Origin: Thermothielavioides terrestris NRRL 8126
Taxonomy: Eukaryota; Ascomycota; Sordariomycetes; Sordariales; Chaetomiaceae
Direction of reading: 5' to 3'
NCBI RefSeq assembly: GCF_000226115.1
Contig: NC_016460.1
Location: 558,001-622,000 of the forward strand
DNA: 64,000 nucleotides
Shown piece after piece: positions 36,150 to 48,200 of this stretch (the stretch's first letter is position 1; each line of letters starts with the position of its first letter). The notes beneath the pieces are model-generated. The model was not told the origin of the DNA and searched no databases. It worked only from the letters and a program-made list of their open reading frames with translations. A program made the translations under genes and the position numbers.

Positions 36150-39100
36150 CCTACTACCGCTACTATATATATACAATAGCTGCTTAGGTCTACTCTATTC
36201 CCTTCTTCAAATAGTATAGGAACCTAGTAGTATAGCCTTCTAGGGAAGCTATAGGTACTATTAAGATTATAATAAGTTGTATAAGACTTATATCGAATTT
36301 ATAGAAGAGGTAATTTAGATTTACTCTAGTTATCGACAAGTCTCTATTATTAAGTGTAAACTAATAGGCTAGGAGGTATTTAGGCTAGTTGTACTATATA
36401 AAGGAGACGAAGATCTAAAGGATCGTCTATACCTCTTAGTTAACCTACTTCGTCCCTCTATCTATCTAGGGATAGTGAGAAGTCGACAAAAGCTACTCTA
36501 CTCCTATCGTCTTATATAGTATAGTCTAGAACCTATTTAACTAGTCCGACCTATAGTCGGTTATAATTTGAGTTAAGAACCTATAGAAGTGCTATTATAT
36601 GTCTTAGAACTAAAGAGTATACTCTTCTACTCCTATTAAATATATCGCCTTGAGCTATATATACTTAGAGAGGTAGTCGATAATCACTATAAGGTAGCTA
36701 GGCACCCCTTTATCTCTTATAGGGAAGTCGGTTATAAAGTCAATAGAGATCTGCTTCTAAAAGCGATTAAGGATAGGCAAAGGTTATAAAAGCCCTTGAT
36801 ATAGCTATTGAGAGATCTTACTTTAGTAGCACTAATTATAGTTTCTAATAAACCGCTTTACATTAGACGATATAAGGTCCTAATAGTAATTTCTCTAAAG
36901 TATTTTAAATAACTTATTACGCTTTAGATATCCTAATATAGCTAAGTTATAGATCTGTTAGATAATTATAGTGGTTAGGAGCTCCTATATAGGAAGCTAG
37001 AGATAGCTATAGAACTAGAATACGCTTTATATATTAAAAGAGTAGTCTACGATCTAGGTCTATACTATATTCACCTCCTTTAGAAACTTCTAGGCTCTAT
37101 TATAAATGGCCTAGAGCTAGTAAACGTAGTGCTTGTCCTCGACAATACCCTTATCCTATAGGGCAACAAGCTATTTGTCCTTGAAGAGCATCTCTCCTAT
37201 AGACAACCTAGCCTCCTCCTATATACTAGTCTAGTACACCTTAATTAGAGGGAGTAGCTAGGCGATACGCTAGCTATCTTTAGGCTCGTCCTATTCGCGT
37301 TAAGAGAGTATATTAGGGTATAAAGCCTAGGATCCTAGTCGATACTTTAGCTCGAAGTTAAATAGAGAGAGCGTCTTCGCCTATTGGGCCTACCGCTTAT
37401 TGATTAGATATAGTTAGATAAAGTACTTAAGGTTCTTATAGTCGATTAGGATAGTAAAGGGGGCTACTATACTCTAAAGCTCTATTAACTAGACTTTAAA
37501 ACAAAAGATAATAGCTAATAGCTCCTTATCGTAGATAGTATAGTTATATTTAATAGAGCTTAGCTTTATAGAGTAGTAGGCTATAGGGTAAAGAACCCTA
37601 TCCTCTCTCTACTAAGACAAATATCCGCTAAATACTATATTAGAATAGTCTACTTCTATAATCGTCTCCCTCTTAGGATCCTACTAGACGAGGATTAGCT
37701 CTAATATAAACGTAGCTTTAAATATATTGAAGGCGTCCTATTCCTTTTTGCTCTAATAGAAAGGAATATTCTTATAAGTAAGGTATATCAATAGGGCTAC
37801 CTTCTTAAAGAAGTTAAAGATAAAGTTGCAATAGAAATTAACGAATCTAAGGAAGCTCTATACTCCTTAGACCCTATAAGGCGCCTCCTACTTATAAATA
37901 GCCTTGATCTTCTTAGGGTTAGGATAGATATAGACTCCTACCTCTATAATATACCTTAGGTACTTGACTTCCTTTACTATAAACGTATATTTCTTAAGGT
38001 CTAGGTTAAGACCTACGTCCCTTAGTCTTTAGAGGACTTTATATACCTTCCTTATATAATCCTTCCAACTTCTACTTAAGTATACTAAGATATTGTTAAG
38101 GTATACTATTATATAGTCTTCTAACGTTAGACTAAAGGCGTTGTTAATATATCTTTAGAACGTTATAGAAGTATCTATAAGCCTAAAGGGGTAGACTAGC
38201 TACTTAAATAGTCTAAACCTTATATAAAACGTAGTAAGATATTTATCCCCCTTAGCTATCTAGATATAATAGAATATAGCTTTAACGTCTAGCTTTATAA
38301 GCTATTTAGCCCTAGCTAAGGACCAAAGAGTCTCTTTAATTAGGAGGAGCGGATATCGGTCTTACTTAATAATCTTGTTCAAAGCTTAGTAGTCTATATA
38401 GAACCTTTATCCTCCTTTTAGCTTCTTTATAAGGAGGACTAGGGCGACTACCAATAAAGAGTTTACTTAGATCTATCTTTTATCTATTAGGTCTATAACC
38501 TACTTCTAAATCTCTAGGAGGTAGTCCCTTAGTATATTGTACAAAGGTCCTTAAAGGAGCTTAAGAAGCTTCCTATCTAAGCTCGTCTTAAGACGGATAT
38601 AATAGTTAGCTTCCCCTCGATAGGGAGGTAGGCCGTTCGCCTTCTCTTTGTCAAAGAGGTTGACGAAGTTATATAGCTCCTCTAGTAGAGCGACCTTCGA
38701 GTCTAGGTTGGCCTTGGGCTAAAAGATAGCTACTCCTAGAATAGTAGTTATCTTATAAATATTAGTGATAAGGAACGTATCCTAGGTCCCTTCCAACTTC
38801 TTCCTCTATACCCTATAGGCTAGGCCTATAAACATTATACCTATAATTAGAGTAGTATTAGTCTCTTTTCTATATAAGGAGCACTTATATATCTATAGTC
38901 CTCTTTATAAGTTAATAATAAAGACCCTATTAATAAAGTCTAGTGTAATTCTATAGTAGTTTATCTAAGGGAGCCCTAAAATAACGTTATAGGCTAGCCC
39001 TAGGACTATATAGAATATAGCAACGCTTATCTATCTATCGATATCCATTGTAACATAGACGATATATATAATCTTCTTTATAATTTATACTCCTTTGACA

Positions 39101-40560
39101 ACAACGCCTAGGGTATAGAGGGTCGATAAGCTCGTCTATTCGATCTTTAACCTCTAATATACCTTCTTACTAATAGCTCTATAGCTCTAATACCTACTAT
39201 CTACTTATATATTTATAAAGCTAAAGGAGTTTAGAAAGACTAGAATAAGGAAAAGTAGTTTATCTATTCTCTCTCTAATCTCTATAAACTCGTTCTATAA
39301 GTAGTTAGGTCCTTTTAGCCCCTATACAAGACTTTGTATAGGGGCTACTCTTTTCCCTCCTCCTCCTTAGAGGAGGAGTCCTCCTCCGCCTATTCCTTAG
39401 CCTCTAACTTATTAATATCGACCTAAGGAGCTAGCCTCTTAGCTAGGGCAAAGGGATAGGTAGCTACAAAGTGACCTTAGTATCTACAACGGATATAGGC
39501 TCTAGCCTATTAGTGTATTATATACACTTCGTCGCTTACCTACTTCGCCTATAGCGCATTAGCGCCTCGCTTTCCTCTATTCCGCTACTACCTCCCTTTA
39601 TAACCTTTATTAGCTCCCCTCTAGGCAAAGGCAGTATAGGTCGTATTAATCCCAGTTATTAGTATATCTCTTTCTATATCCTTCTCTACATCTATATTGG
39701 GCTTAGGCCGTTTACCTCTAGGTCGCTACTATCTTCCCTCTAAGCGGAGGGCCTCTAAGTCGGTAGCGATCTTATAGTACCTTTCGACCACTATAGTATA
39801 GTCGTCTTATAGGACCCCCCGTCCAACTACGATATACTTCAATTTTAGAGAGAGGCATCGTTGTAGCCTAATAAGCTATAGCTCGTTAGACCACTTAAGT
39901 CCTCTAGCCTTCAATAGCTTCGCCTTAAAGCGAATAAGGAAAGAGAAGAACGGCTTGTTATCCCCCTAGCGAAGTAAGTCCAACTCTATTAGAGCTATAA
40001 CCTACTTATATAGGTCTATATAGATCGTTATAAAGTATCTAAGGAATATATATAGGTTATAATCGTTAAAGGGGCCTCTAGACTTATAGTAGGCCACGAC
40101 CTTGGACTGGACCCCCTAGCTAAGGTTTCCCTAAATGAAAACCTATTGCTTGTAGGGGCCTCTAATAAAGTCCTAGTCCGCTTCTAGAACGTATATTATT
40201 ATAGCTCTCTAGATAGCGAAGAGCTCCTTTTTCCCGTCGAAGGGCTATCCTACTAGCAGGCGCTTCCACTATATATTAGGGGCTATTGAGGCTAGGGTAT
40301 TAGCTACTACAGAGATGTTTATAATATAGGCTATAGTAGCCTAGGCTATATAGAGCTTATAAGCTATAGTAGCCTAGGCTATATAGAGTTCCTCGATAGT
40401 CGTGTTCTAGTGGGCTATTATCTCCTATAGAAGTTGAAGATGTTCGCGGACCTATTCTAGGTTCGAGGCCTACGAGGGGCTAGGATTATTTATATTGGAG
40501 TTTGGCCTACTTAGCGTCGACGTCGGTACATCCAGTATACTACTTCTATCTACGCCTAGG
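36150..40560 (-). pseudogene. RIP-inactivated gag-pol of the chromovirus
   Basis: In minus order: a gag-like region with a decayed zinc-knuckle (about 39500), a protease region (about 39300-38900), reverse transcriptase (about 38640-37900) with the FYIDY-x-ALNKIIK block at about 38400 and the catalytic box at 38112-38083 now reading YLNN instead of YLDD. RNase H follows, with TIYDKELLAII at about 37545-37510, then integrase with a degraded zinc-binding module near 36870-36790 and IDFITDFP at about 36747-36723. Dozens of in-frame TAG/TAA codons occur, mostly where Trp or Gln is expected. Gene order int after RNase H assigns it to Ty3/Gypsy. Confidence 0.9.
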
Positions 40561-40584
40561 AGCAGAAGTTGCTCTATCTATATG

Positions 40585-40658
40585 AAGGTAGTTGAACTAT
40601 AATGTACTAGCCTTATAGCGTCTGTAGATAAGCGTACGATGTTCTATTCAACTACCTT
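40585..40658 (-). promoter_or_regulatory. Self-priming pair: primer-binding site and matching LTR segment
   Basis: AAGGTAGTTGAA at 40585-40596, three bases inside the right LTR, has its exact reverse complement TTCAACTACCTT at 40647-40658 within the LTR (and at 33499-33510 in the other LTR). In coding orientation the transcript's R region would carry a 12-base stretch complementary to the primer-binding site. That is the arrangement used by Tf1/sushi-type elements, which prime reverse transcription with their own mRNA 5' end rather than a tRNA. Confidence 0.6.
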
Positions 40659-40857
40659 AAGGAGAGAAAAGGAGAAGTATAAGTTACAGCCTTCGCGTAT
40701 AGAGTTTTTAGGGGCTCGTGTATAGGGGGCTCGGACCGATGTTATTCTAGGCGTAAGGCGGGCCCGCTATAGGCCCGCCGCGGGTCCGTCCTAGGACCAC
40801 TGTGGATCCTAAGCGTAGCCCTATATACCTAGCCCGGGTATAGCCCGGTCTATAACA
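40600..40857 (-). repeat. LTR, right copy (5' LTR in coding orientation)
   Basis: 258 bp, partner of 33450-33709. It carries more T and A than the left copy, for example TATAATGTACTAG where the left has TGTAACGTGCTGG. Followed by the target duplicate GACAC. Confidence 0.88.
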
Positions 40858-41040
40858 GACACCCTAAAAAAACTGGACACCTCCCTACCTAATTTTGTAT
40901 ACGAACGCGTCCTAGCACGGGGGATCACAACCGCGTCAACCGCATTAATTTGAAGCTATTGCCGCTAGTCAACTTGTAAGTGGTAATGTTTTTTATAGTG
41001 TTTTAACATACCTAGATCTTTGAACCTCTCGCCTAAACCG

Positions 41041-43440
41041 CGTAGTATACGCGCTGCCCGCTAGCTCAACAACGTACTTATACACTACTATGCCAACTAC
41101 CTTCGAGGCAAGGCCAATGGCTGTACGATGCCTTCTCTTCGTATTATGGCTAAGCGGTTTAGCTATAGTAAATCGTAGATCGCTATATATCTTAAAGCTC
41201 TTTGTAATACTAGCTCGCTAGCACTAAATACCTATCGTATCGCTAGGTGGCTATATACGCTTACGGATATAGAAGACAGTGCCCTCGATATATATACAGA
41301 GTAGCTATCTACCTTAGGATCCTTGCCTACCTAGGATCTTATCGAGGATACTACAAATCGTCTATAGGTATATCGTATTCCTCCTATAGGCTTTATTAGC
41401 CACGCCTAGTAGGTATATTGGCAATTCGATCATCCTATATACTTTACAACGAGTAGGAAGTTAGTAGAGGCTATACAACTATCTACTTAGCAATAGATCG
41501 ATACGTTGAACAAGTTCTTCGACTACTACGAAGATACTATTAAAAAATACAATATTATAGTAGCTAGTTGTTAGAACGTCGACGAGATAGGCTACTGCCT
41601 AGCGATATTAAATAGAAAGTTCTAGATCCTAGCTATTAAGACGAAGAAGAATAAGAAGGTTAGAGGTTGTTCCTTAATACTAAGGGTCTATTATCTATTT
41701 ACTATACTATTTTCTTAGCTAGAGCTCTCTAACCTCTATAATAGGGAGTCGATAACCCTAATTGGCTATACTAATACTATTGGCAAAGCTATCCCTATAT
41801 ACAGTATTTTCAAGCAGTAGCTAAACGAGAACTAGGACATCGACGGCCTTGATAGCGATATACGCTTCAACGCCTTGGAAACGGCGTTCAATAACTACGA
41901 CATTATAGCCAATTGGATCTAGCACTTTAATAAGCACTCCTTCTAATACTATCCTATTGTTTAGGTATATAAGCTTACGTTTAAAGAGTGGTTTAGCTAT
42001 AGTGTATACAACTTTTAGAGCTTTAACGATATAGTAGAATCTAAGTAGAACAATATATAGCCTAAGGATTATATCTACCGCCTATTGATAATAGATAGCT
42101 TCTTAGGGCACTATACGTTGGATATCTATAAATACTACCTTATATACAATATTATTATTATCTTTCTACTACTGTATTCAATGTATAAGACGTAGCCAAT
42201 GGATATAGGCGTGTTCCAATATATTAAGAAGGTATATCAAATGCACCTTCGCTAAGTAATTCGCTAGGACAAAATAACCTTTATATATATATAGTTCATT
42301 GAGAACCTCTAAGTTAGTTGCCTTGCCTAGAGCCAAACCTATCACTAGTTCTAATATATAACTAGAAAATAGTTTATATAGGCTTTATAAAGAATAGGAT
42401 CATCTTTAGCTTCTTAAAGTCAGGGATATAGCCATTAAACCGTTCTATCTATATCGCCCTACTCGAAGATACTGATATCTAGGCCAACAGTGTAGTATAT
42501 CCTTCGTTGCTTCTAAAGCAAAATCGCTAGGAGTCGGCTACCAAAGGCGTTGAACGCCTCTAAACCAAGTACAACGATATATTTAGCTCCCCAACGCGCT
42601 ATTATATTAAAGATATCGCTACTATAATATAAGAAGGTTAGCTTATATAGAAGCACTTTACTATATTTATAGCCGAGAATAAACAACGGCTAGTATTATA
42701 CATTGTAAAGCGAGCTAAGGGTCGTTTAATCCAGCTATCTAGCGCTATTATCACTAGTGTATCTATCGAAAATATCTACTATATACAAGCTATTCGTAAT
42801 TAAAGATACGTAGAGGCTATTACTAAAGAATCTCGTAAAGCAATGAAGAACATCGTATATACTAAGGAAAAGGAGCTTAAAAAAGAATGGATAGAGTAGA
42901 AAAGGATACTAAGCAACAAGGTTATAGGCAATGGCCGCCTATAGATAGCAACCTTCGAAGAATTCCTTAAAAAGACTAGCTAGACTAACGACATTATACC
43001 TCTTAACCCTAACGATCGTTTAATCTTTAATATATAGTATAGCGAGGATCCTCTATCTAAGCCCTTCTTCTTCATCGATATAATAGGCGAAAAACCGGAT
43101 ACCTATAGGCTAGAGCAACCGCTATACGATTTCCCAATGCTAGAGCTAGAGCCAACGTAGCGCTATATCTAAGTAGACGATAAATAGGAGCTATTTACCA
43201 ACGAAGATAATAGCCTCTCCTAGATATAATCTAACGACGATGATGCTGACGATAATACCGACGATGATACTAATTCGCCTCTACTATATAAAAGCACTTA
43301 CAACGGCGAAGGCGTTTACAACGGCGAAGGCGCTTATAACGGCGAAGGCGCTCGCCAACTGGCCTACAATAGGATCAACAAGCTTATTGTAAAGTGGTAG
43401 GTACGTAAGGCGAGGAAGTATATAGCGTAGGAAGCTTAAT
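41041..43440 (+). pseudogene. RIP-inactivated Fot1/pogo transposase (DDE_1)
   Basis: From about 41041 to 42250 one plus frame shows the family pattern: a region before the catalytic core with KLVEAIQLST (about 41459), FDYYEDTIKKYNIIV (41518 on), then NVDEIGYCLAI with the first catalytic Asp. NRESITLIGYTNTIGKAIPIYSIFK follows at about 41741-41815, and YRLLIIDSFLGHYTLDIYKYYL at 42076 carries the second Asp, followed by PMDIGVFQYIKK near 42196. After about 42.3 kb the similarity continues in another phase (to about 43.1 kb), so at least one frame change exists besides many TAG/TAA codons. A basic, coiled C-terminal part (KAMKNIVYTKEKELKKEW, about 42838) is visible. Confidence 0.85.
43300..43372. 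repeat. 18-bp tandem repeat near the transposase 3' end
   Basis: Three direct copies of the unit TACAACGGCGAAGGCGYT, with few changes. The GC-rich unit has escaped the TpA conversion around it. Confidence 0.85.
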
Positions 43441-43878
43441 ACTAAGAATCTACGGCTAGGGAGGATCGTAATAGTTCGCTATATATATAGATATGCCTAG
43501 ATAGCAATAGCGAGCCAGTATCTATAGGTTTAGCTGCCTTATAGTAAATAGGTGGCAGTTAGAGGTGTATAGTTAGGGGAGCAGTTGGGGCGTGTAGTTA
43601 AGGTATATAAGCTAGCCTTGTATTATATAAGTATATTTCAATTTGATCTAGATCGAATTTTATTACGTTTTTGAGCTTTTTAAGCTATCCTACGCATTTG
43701 TAGGGTGGTCGAATTGATATGGTTGCGAATTACGATACCTTGTACTAGGACGCGATCACATACAAAAATGGGTGTGGAGGTGTCCAGTTTTTTTGGGGTG
43801 TCCAGCAATTTTGTGCCCCTCTCTTCTGGAAGAAGAGAGGGCTGCGAAAATACCCACTTTTCCTTTGGCCCTCGAGTA

Positions 43879-44729
43879 ACTACCTAACTTACTGCATAAT
43901 CCGCCGGCCGTGCCTGCTGTGAAGGTAGGTAACAACACCTTCGAAAGAACCTAGACCACAGCTCTCCGACGAAGATCGGCTGTCTCGTTGATCTTCGCCC
44001 ACGATTCCTGAGCAGTCCCCGCTGTGCCTCCTGCAGAATTTTTGACATCTTCCCTTAACCAATGGCCATCAAAAGAAGAAGGGGGTAAAACAGGAAGGAA
44101 GAAGAATACAAGTAACGTTACTCTTTCGCTTTGCGGCAAGCCCTTGGCCCGCTTTCCCTTTCCCTCCCCCCCTTCTTCCCCTTCCCCCACCACACCCGCC
44201 CAACATTTTGTCAGCCTCGCAAGGTCCCTCCCATAGCAGATATCGGATACACGTGTAACTGACCGTCCAGACAAAAATAGGTCGCCCCTGCGTGCCTCCG
44301 GATATACTGCGGGAACGTTAAGGGGCCTCCGGGCAAGCCCCGGGACGGCAAATGCTTTCCGGGATCTGTATCCGTACATAAATGGCGCGGCATCAGCGAA
44401 AACTTGAGACGATTAGTTATACAGTAGTGGGGGGCTGTTTCGTGGCTCACTGCGTTTGCTCGTTTGCTCGTGTTTTTGACTAGCATTAGGCAATATGTCC
44501 CTGTTCGCTAATAAAGAACATACGTTGGTACTCTGTAGACAGCGTGTGTTATGACCCGAATACCCCCCTGATTTGTGCCTCGGTGACTTGACTGACCCAG
44601 CTTACTGTGTATTCGCCCTTAGTGTAGTATCCGCAAACCACCGCGCTAACCACTTAAGATCGTGGCCGACGGCGCAGTCGAAAATGAGAGTTCCTAACTA
44701 TCCTAAATCTATACAATGCAATGCGAGGC
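43879..44729. other. Unmutated spacer between two transposons
   Basis: About 850 bases of ordinary composition separate the pogo element from the Helitron. A 142-codon minus frame (44379-43951) is not convincing. No gene supported. The sharp change in composition on both sides helps place the element borders. Confidence 0.55.
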
Positions 44730-45299
44730 ATCTAATATATATACTATAGAACTGGGCAGGTAGTACGATCCTCCATTTAGCTATAAAACGGGGGTATTCC
44801 TTAACTAATTGTTACTGCTCCTTACCTATTTGCCTTTATACTCCTCCTCTTTAGGCTTAACAAATAACTATTATAGGGTATAGGCCTATTAGTGATTTTC
44901 GCGCTCCCCTCCTATTGGCTTATATACTTCCTCCCCTGTTCTACCTCTTTTCCTCCTTTCCCTACTTCGCTTATACCCCTATTATACCCTTGTTGCTACC
45001 CCTTTTCCTCTTTTCTACTCCTTTTGCTCTTCCTTTCTCTCTTCCTTTTCTCCTTTTTGTTCAGTTACGTTTAAGCTTCCTATTGCTAAAATGCCTTCTA
45101 TTCGACGCCCCCCTAGTTTATAGACTACGTTCTACGGTCGTTGCTATTAATATAAGCTACTTTCTAAGTTTCGTACCCGTTTTAATAGGGCTCCTTATAT
45201 TTTTTATATTTCCTATATTACTACCTATTATTGGCATTGTCGTTTCCTAGCCTATAATACGCTATACGATATATAGTACAATGCTATAGAACCTCTTAT

Positions 45300-48200
45300 T
45301 CTAACTAGCTAGTTGCCTCTTATAGGTTATATTGCTCTCTTTATTAGTGCTTTATAGACTGTTGCTAACCTATATTTAGGTAGTATAACCGTTGTATTAT
45401 ATAATCTTAGCCTAATAGATATCGAGTATACCGAATATAATATATTATATTAGATAGATAAGCGTCTTAGTGTATATTTATATATTTGTTATATCTTCTT
45501 TTTTAGCTAATATTCTTTAGTACTATAGAATTCTATAGCTATAAATCCTATATTTAGCTTCTATTGCCTATAAAGCGACGTTTCTTTCCTACTAAGCTAC
45601 TGCCTTCTAGACTTCCTCGACTACCTATTGTATATATAAGATCTTTAAAGGTCCTATTTTCGTAATTATCTTCGTCGTTATAATTCGACTTTTATATTCA
45701 CTTCCATTTCTATAAATCAAACTATATACAATGTTCATAGTAGTAGGCCTATAGATTTTCAAATCTATAGCGCCCTATACTATACTGCTAGCCCTCTTAT
45801 AGAGGTGCCTAAAGAGCCTCTTCGGTATACTTAGCTTTTTTTTATAATCTATAGGCTACTATTATATACCGAACTTTCTTCTTTATAGACTTCGATCACA
45901 ATTTTATATTACACTTTATAGACTTTCTCTATCGATATAACCCCTTTATTTGTATCTACTTAATTATAAAGAAGTACTTTCTTTAGAGCCTAGCTATATT
46001 ATAAGTTGCGATTATACTTTAATTACGTTTAATTACAGATTATAGCTATAGTTACAACTGTCGTTGTAAAAACCTACTAATAGCAGATAAAGTAGCTATT
46101 CTTATTCTAGAGGAGAATTCAAAGCCTAATTTTTACAATATTGTCCTTATACGCCATTTAGACAACGGCTCTATATAGGCCTAGCACTACATTTACCTAT
46201 ATCACCTTGCCTATCTCCCGTTGGCCTATCCTTTGATATTTCTATTTGGAGATCCTAGCTTTTATCAGAGCTTATAGCTCTATAATAGCCAAGGGTAGGG
46301 CTATACTCAACTAAATATTAAGTTTAAGCAGTAGTGTCAATACCTATTATATCTTTATATAGGTTATAGCTAAACGCCTTTCCTTTTTCACTAGTTATTC
46401 TAGTAGTTCTTAGTAGACCTCTAGGCTATAAACGATTAATAAAAGCTATATTAGATTTATAACAACTAGAAGGAACTATATATAGAACTATACTAAGGAG
46501 TATAGGACTAGCTACAACTAGGTAATAGCGATATTTATAAGCTTAGGTAGCGAATTGTCCTACCTATAAGCTATATTAGGGGCCTACACTTTATTGCTTA
46601 GTGCTATTAGGATTTAATAGCTATCGTCTATAAGCTAGGTTATCCTACTCTATTTATTATAGTTATAGTTAACCTAAACTAGGTAGAGATCTAGTAAGAG
46701 CTTCTTCTAGGCTAGACTATAGTAGACCACCTTAACATTGTTGGCTATATCTTTGAGCTTAAGTGCTAAGCTATCCTTTATAAGCTTTAGTATAGCAACC
46801 TGTTTAGTAAGTTTATAGGTATTATTTAGACTATTGAATACTAGAAGTGTAGGCTCCTATACCGCTATATCTTGCTTTTCCTTTTACGAGAGTCTATATA
46901 TCTGTTTCTTACGCTTACTAACGTTGACCACGTTATCTAGGCTAAGCTTTTAATAAAAGCGGAGGATCCTAATAGCTAGTTGTAGGCTATTATTATAAGC
47001 AATATAATTTATAGGCTATATAGTTTAGATAACTCTACCTCTCTTTATATAGTTCGTAACCTATGTATAGAGGTTACGAACTATTTAAAGTACTTTCTAA
47101 AGACGTTTATAGAGGAGACTGTTATCCTAGAAAATAGATATCCTATCTATTGCTATCGAGACATTGGGCAAACAGTTACTTATAAGGTCAATAGCTACGA
47201 GGTACAACTTGACAACCGTTAGGTTATACTTTATAACCTTTATCTCTCTTATAAGTATACTACCTATATTAATATAGAGATTTATATATCTATAAAGTCT
47301 ATTAAGTATATATATAAGTATATTTATAAGGGGACTGATTAGTCGATAGTTTAACTCTTTGTAAGTAACTAGCTTAATAAGGTTAATACCTATTTGCAAT
47401 GTTAGTACATTAGCCTAGTAGAGGCGGTTATATAGCTCTTCGAATTTTATATCTATTACGAGTTCCCCCCTGTTTATCGCCTTCTAGTCTATCTTAAGCA
47501 TTAGCAATATATTGTTTTCTAGGCAAATAGTACTCCTAAGGAGCTTGTAGAAGCGTTAGAACGTAGAACTATAGAGCTAGAAGCATTCCTTACTTACAAC
47601 GTAGCCTATAAGGATACTTATAATATCCTCTATATTGATTTTCCTTTATACTTTGTCTAGGACAAGCGGTTATAGGAGTAGAAGCCCTATGTCTATAGCA
47701 CTGCTATTAGACGTATATACTACGTTCCTCCTTCTATAGGTGAGCGGTATTTTCTTTGTCTTCTTCTTTGTTTAGTCCCTAGCGCTTAGTCGTTTACTTA
47801 TTTATAGACTGTAAATAGCTATAAATATCCTACCTTTTAAGCTATATATATTATAGCTAGCCTACTCGACTTTGACTAAAGCTAGATTATATATTTCGAT
47901 AAGGCTATAAACTGGTAAATAGGGTATACCCTTTATAAGCTTTTTGCTATTAGCCTCTTTGCTAGCGACATTGTAGACCTAGTAGCACTATAGTTACGAT
48001 TTTGTAATTCCTTTTATAATAATCTTCTATATTGCCTTAAGTGTATTACAGATGTCCTACTAGACTTGGAAGAACTATATTTCGACTTTAGGCTCTTTTT
48101 GTTGAATTAGCTACTAGCTAATAGCGATAAGTATTTAGCCGACTTTGGTTTACTAGCTATTCGTCACCGCTAAGAGAATATAAAGTGGAATCCTCTATTA

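Larger units (their letters stand above)
33450..40857 (-). mobile_element. Chromodomain Ty3/Gypsy LTR retrotransposon (chromovirus), nested
   Basis: Two direct repeats, 33450-33709 and 40600-40857, form the LTRs. The 5-base duplication GACAC flanks the whole element (33445-33449; 40858-40862). Coding order on minus, from the right: gag-like, protease, reverse transcriptase, RNase H, integrase, chromodomain. Thus the right LTR is the functional 5' LTR. A polypurine tract (G run, complement of 33711-33726) abuts the left LTR, as expected for a 3' LTR in this orientation. The interior is saturated with TpA and stops, so the element is dead. The 7408-bp size is normal for the group. Confidence 0.92.
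33371..43876. mobile_element. Fot1/pogo-class DNA transposon, interrupted by an LTR retrotransposon
   Basis: Outer ends: TA at 33369-33370 and 43877-43878, then matching inverted termini beginning CYCGAGGGCCAAAGGAAAAG. The left inverted repeat is split by the LTR element (33371-33449 and 40863 to about 40930); the right lies at about 43725-43876. Together the repeats are about 150 bp long. Each contains a perfect 11-bp hairpin, CCCTCTCTTCT with a 3-base loop (33406-33430; 43817-43841). Without the 7.4-kb insertion the element is about 3.1 kb. It holds one degenerate transposase reading frame (see the pseudogene entry). Superfamily rests on the transposase motifs and TA target. Confidence 0.88.

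Noticed and set aside
33371..43876. Reading the whole block as one giant element
   Set aside because: LTRs with a 5-bp duplication show that 33450-40857 is a separate nested insertion.
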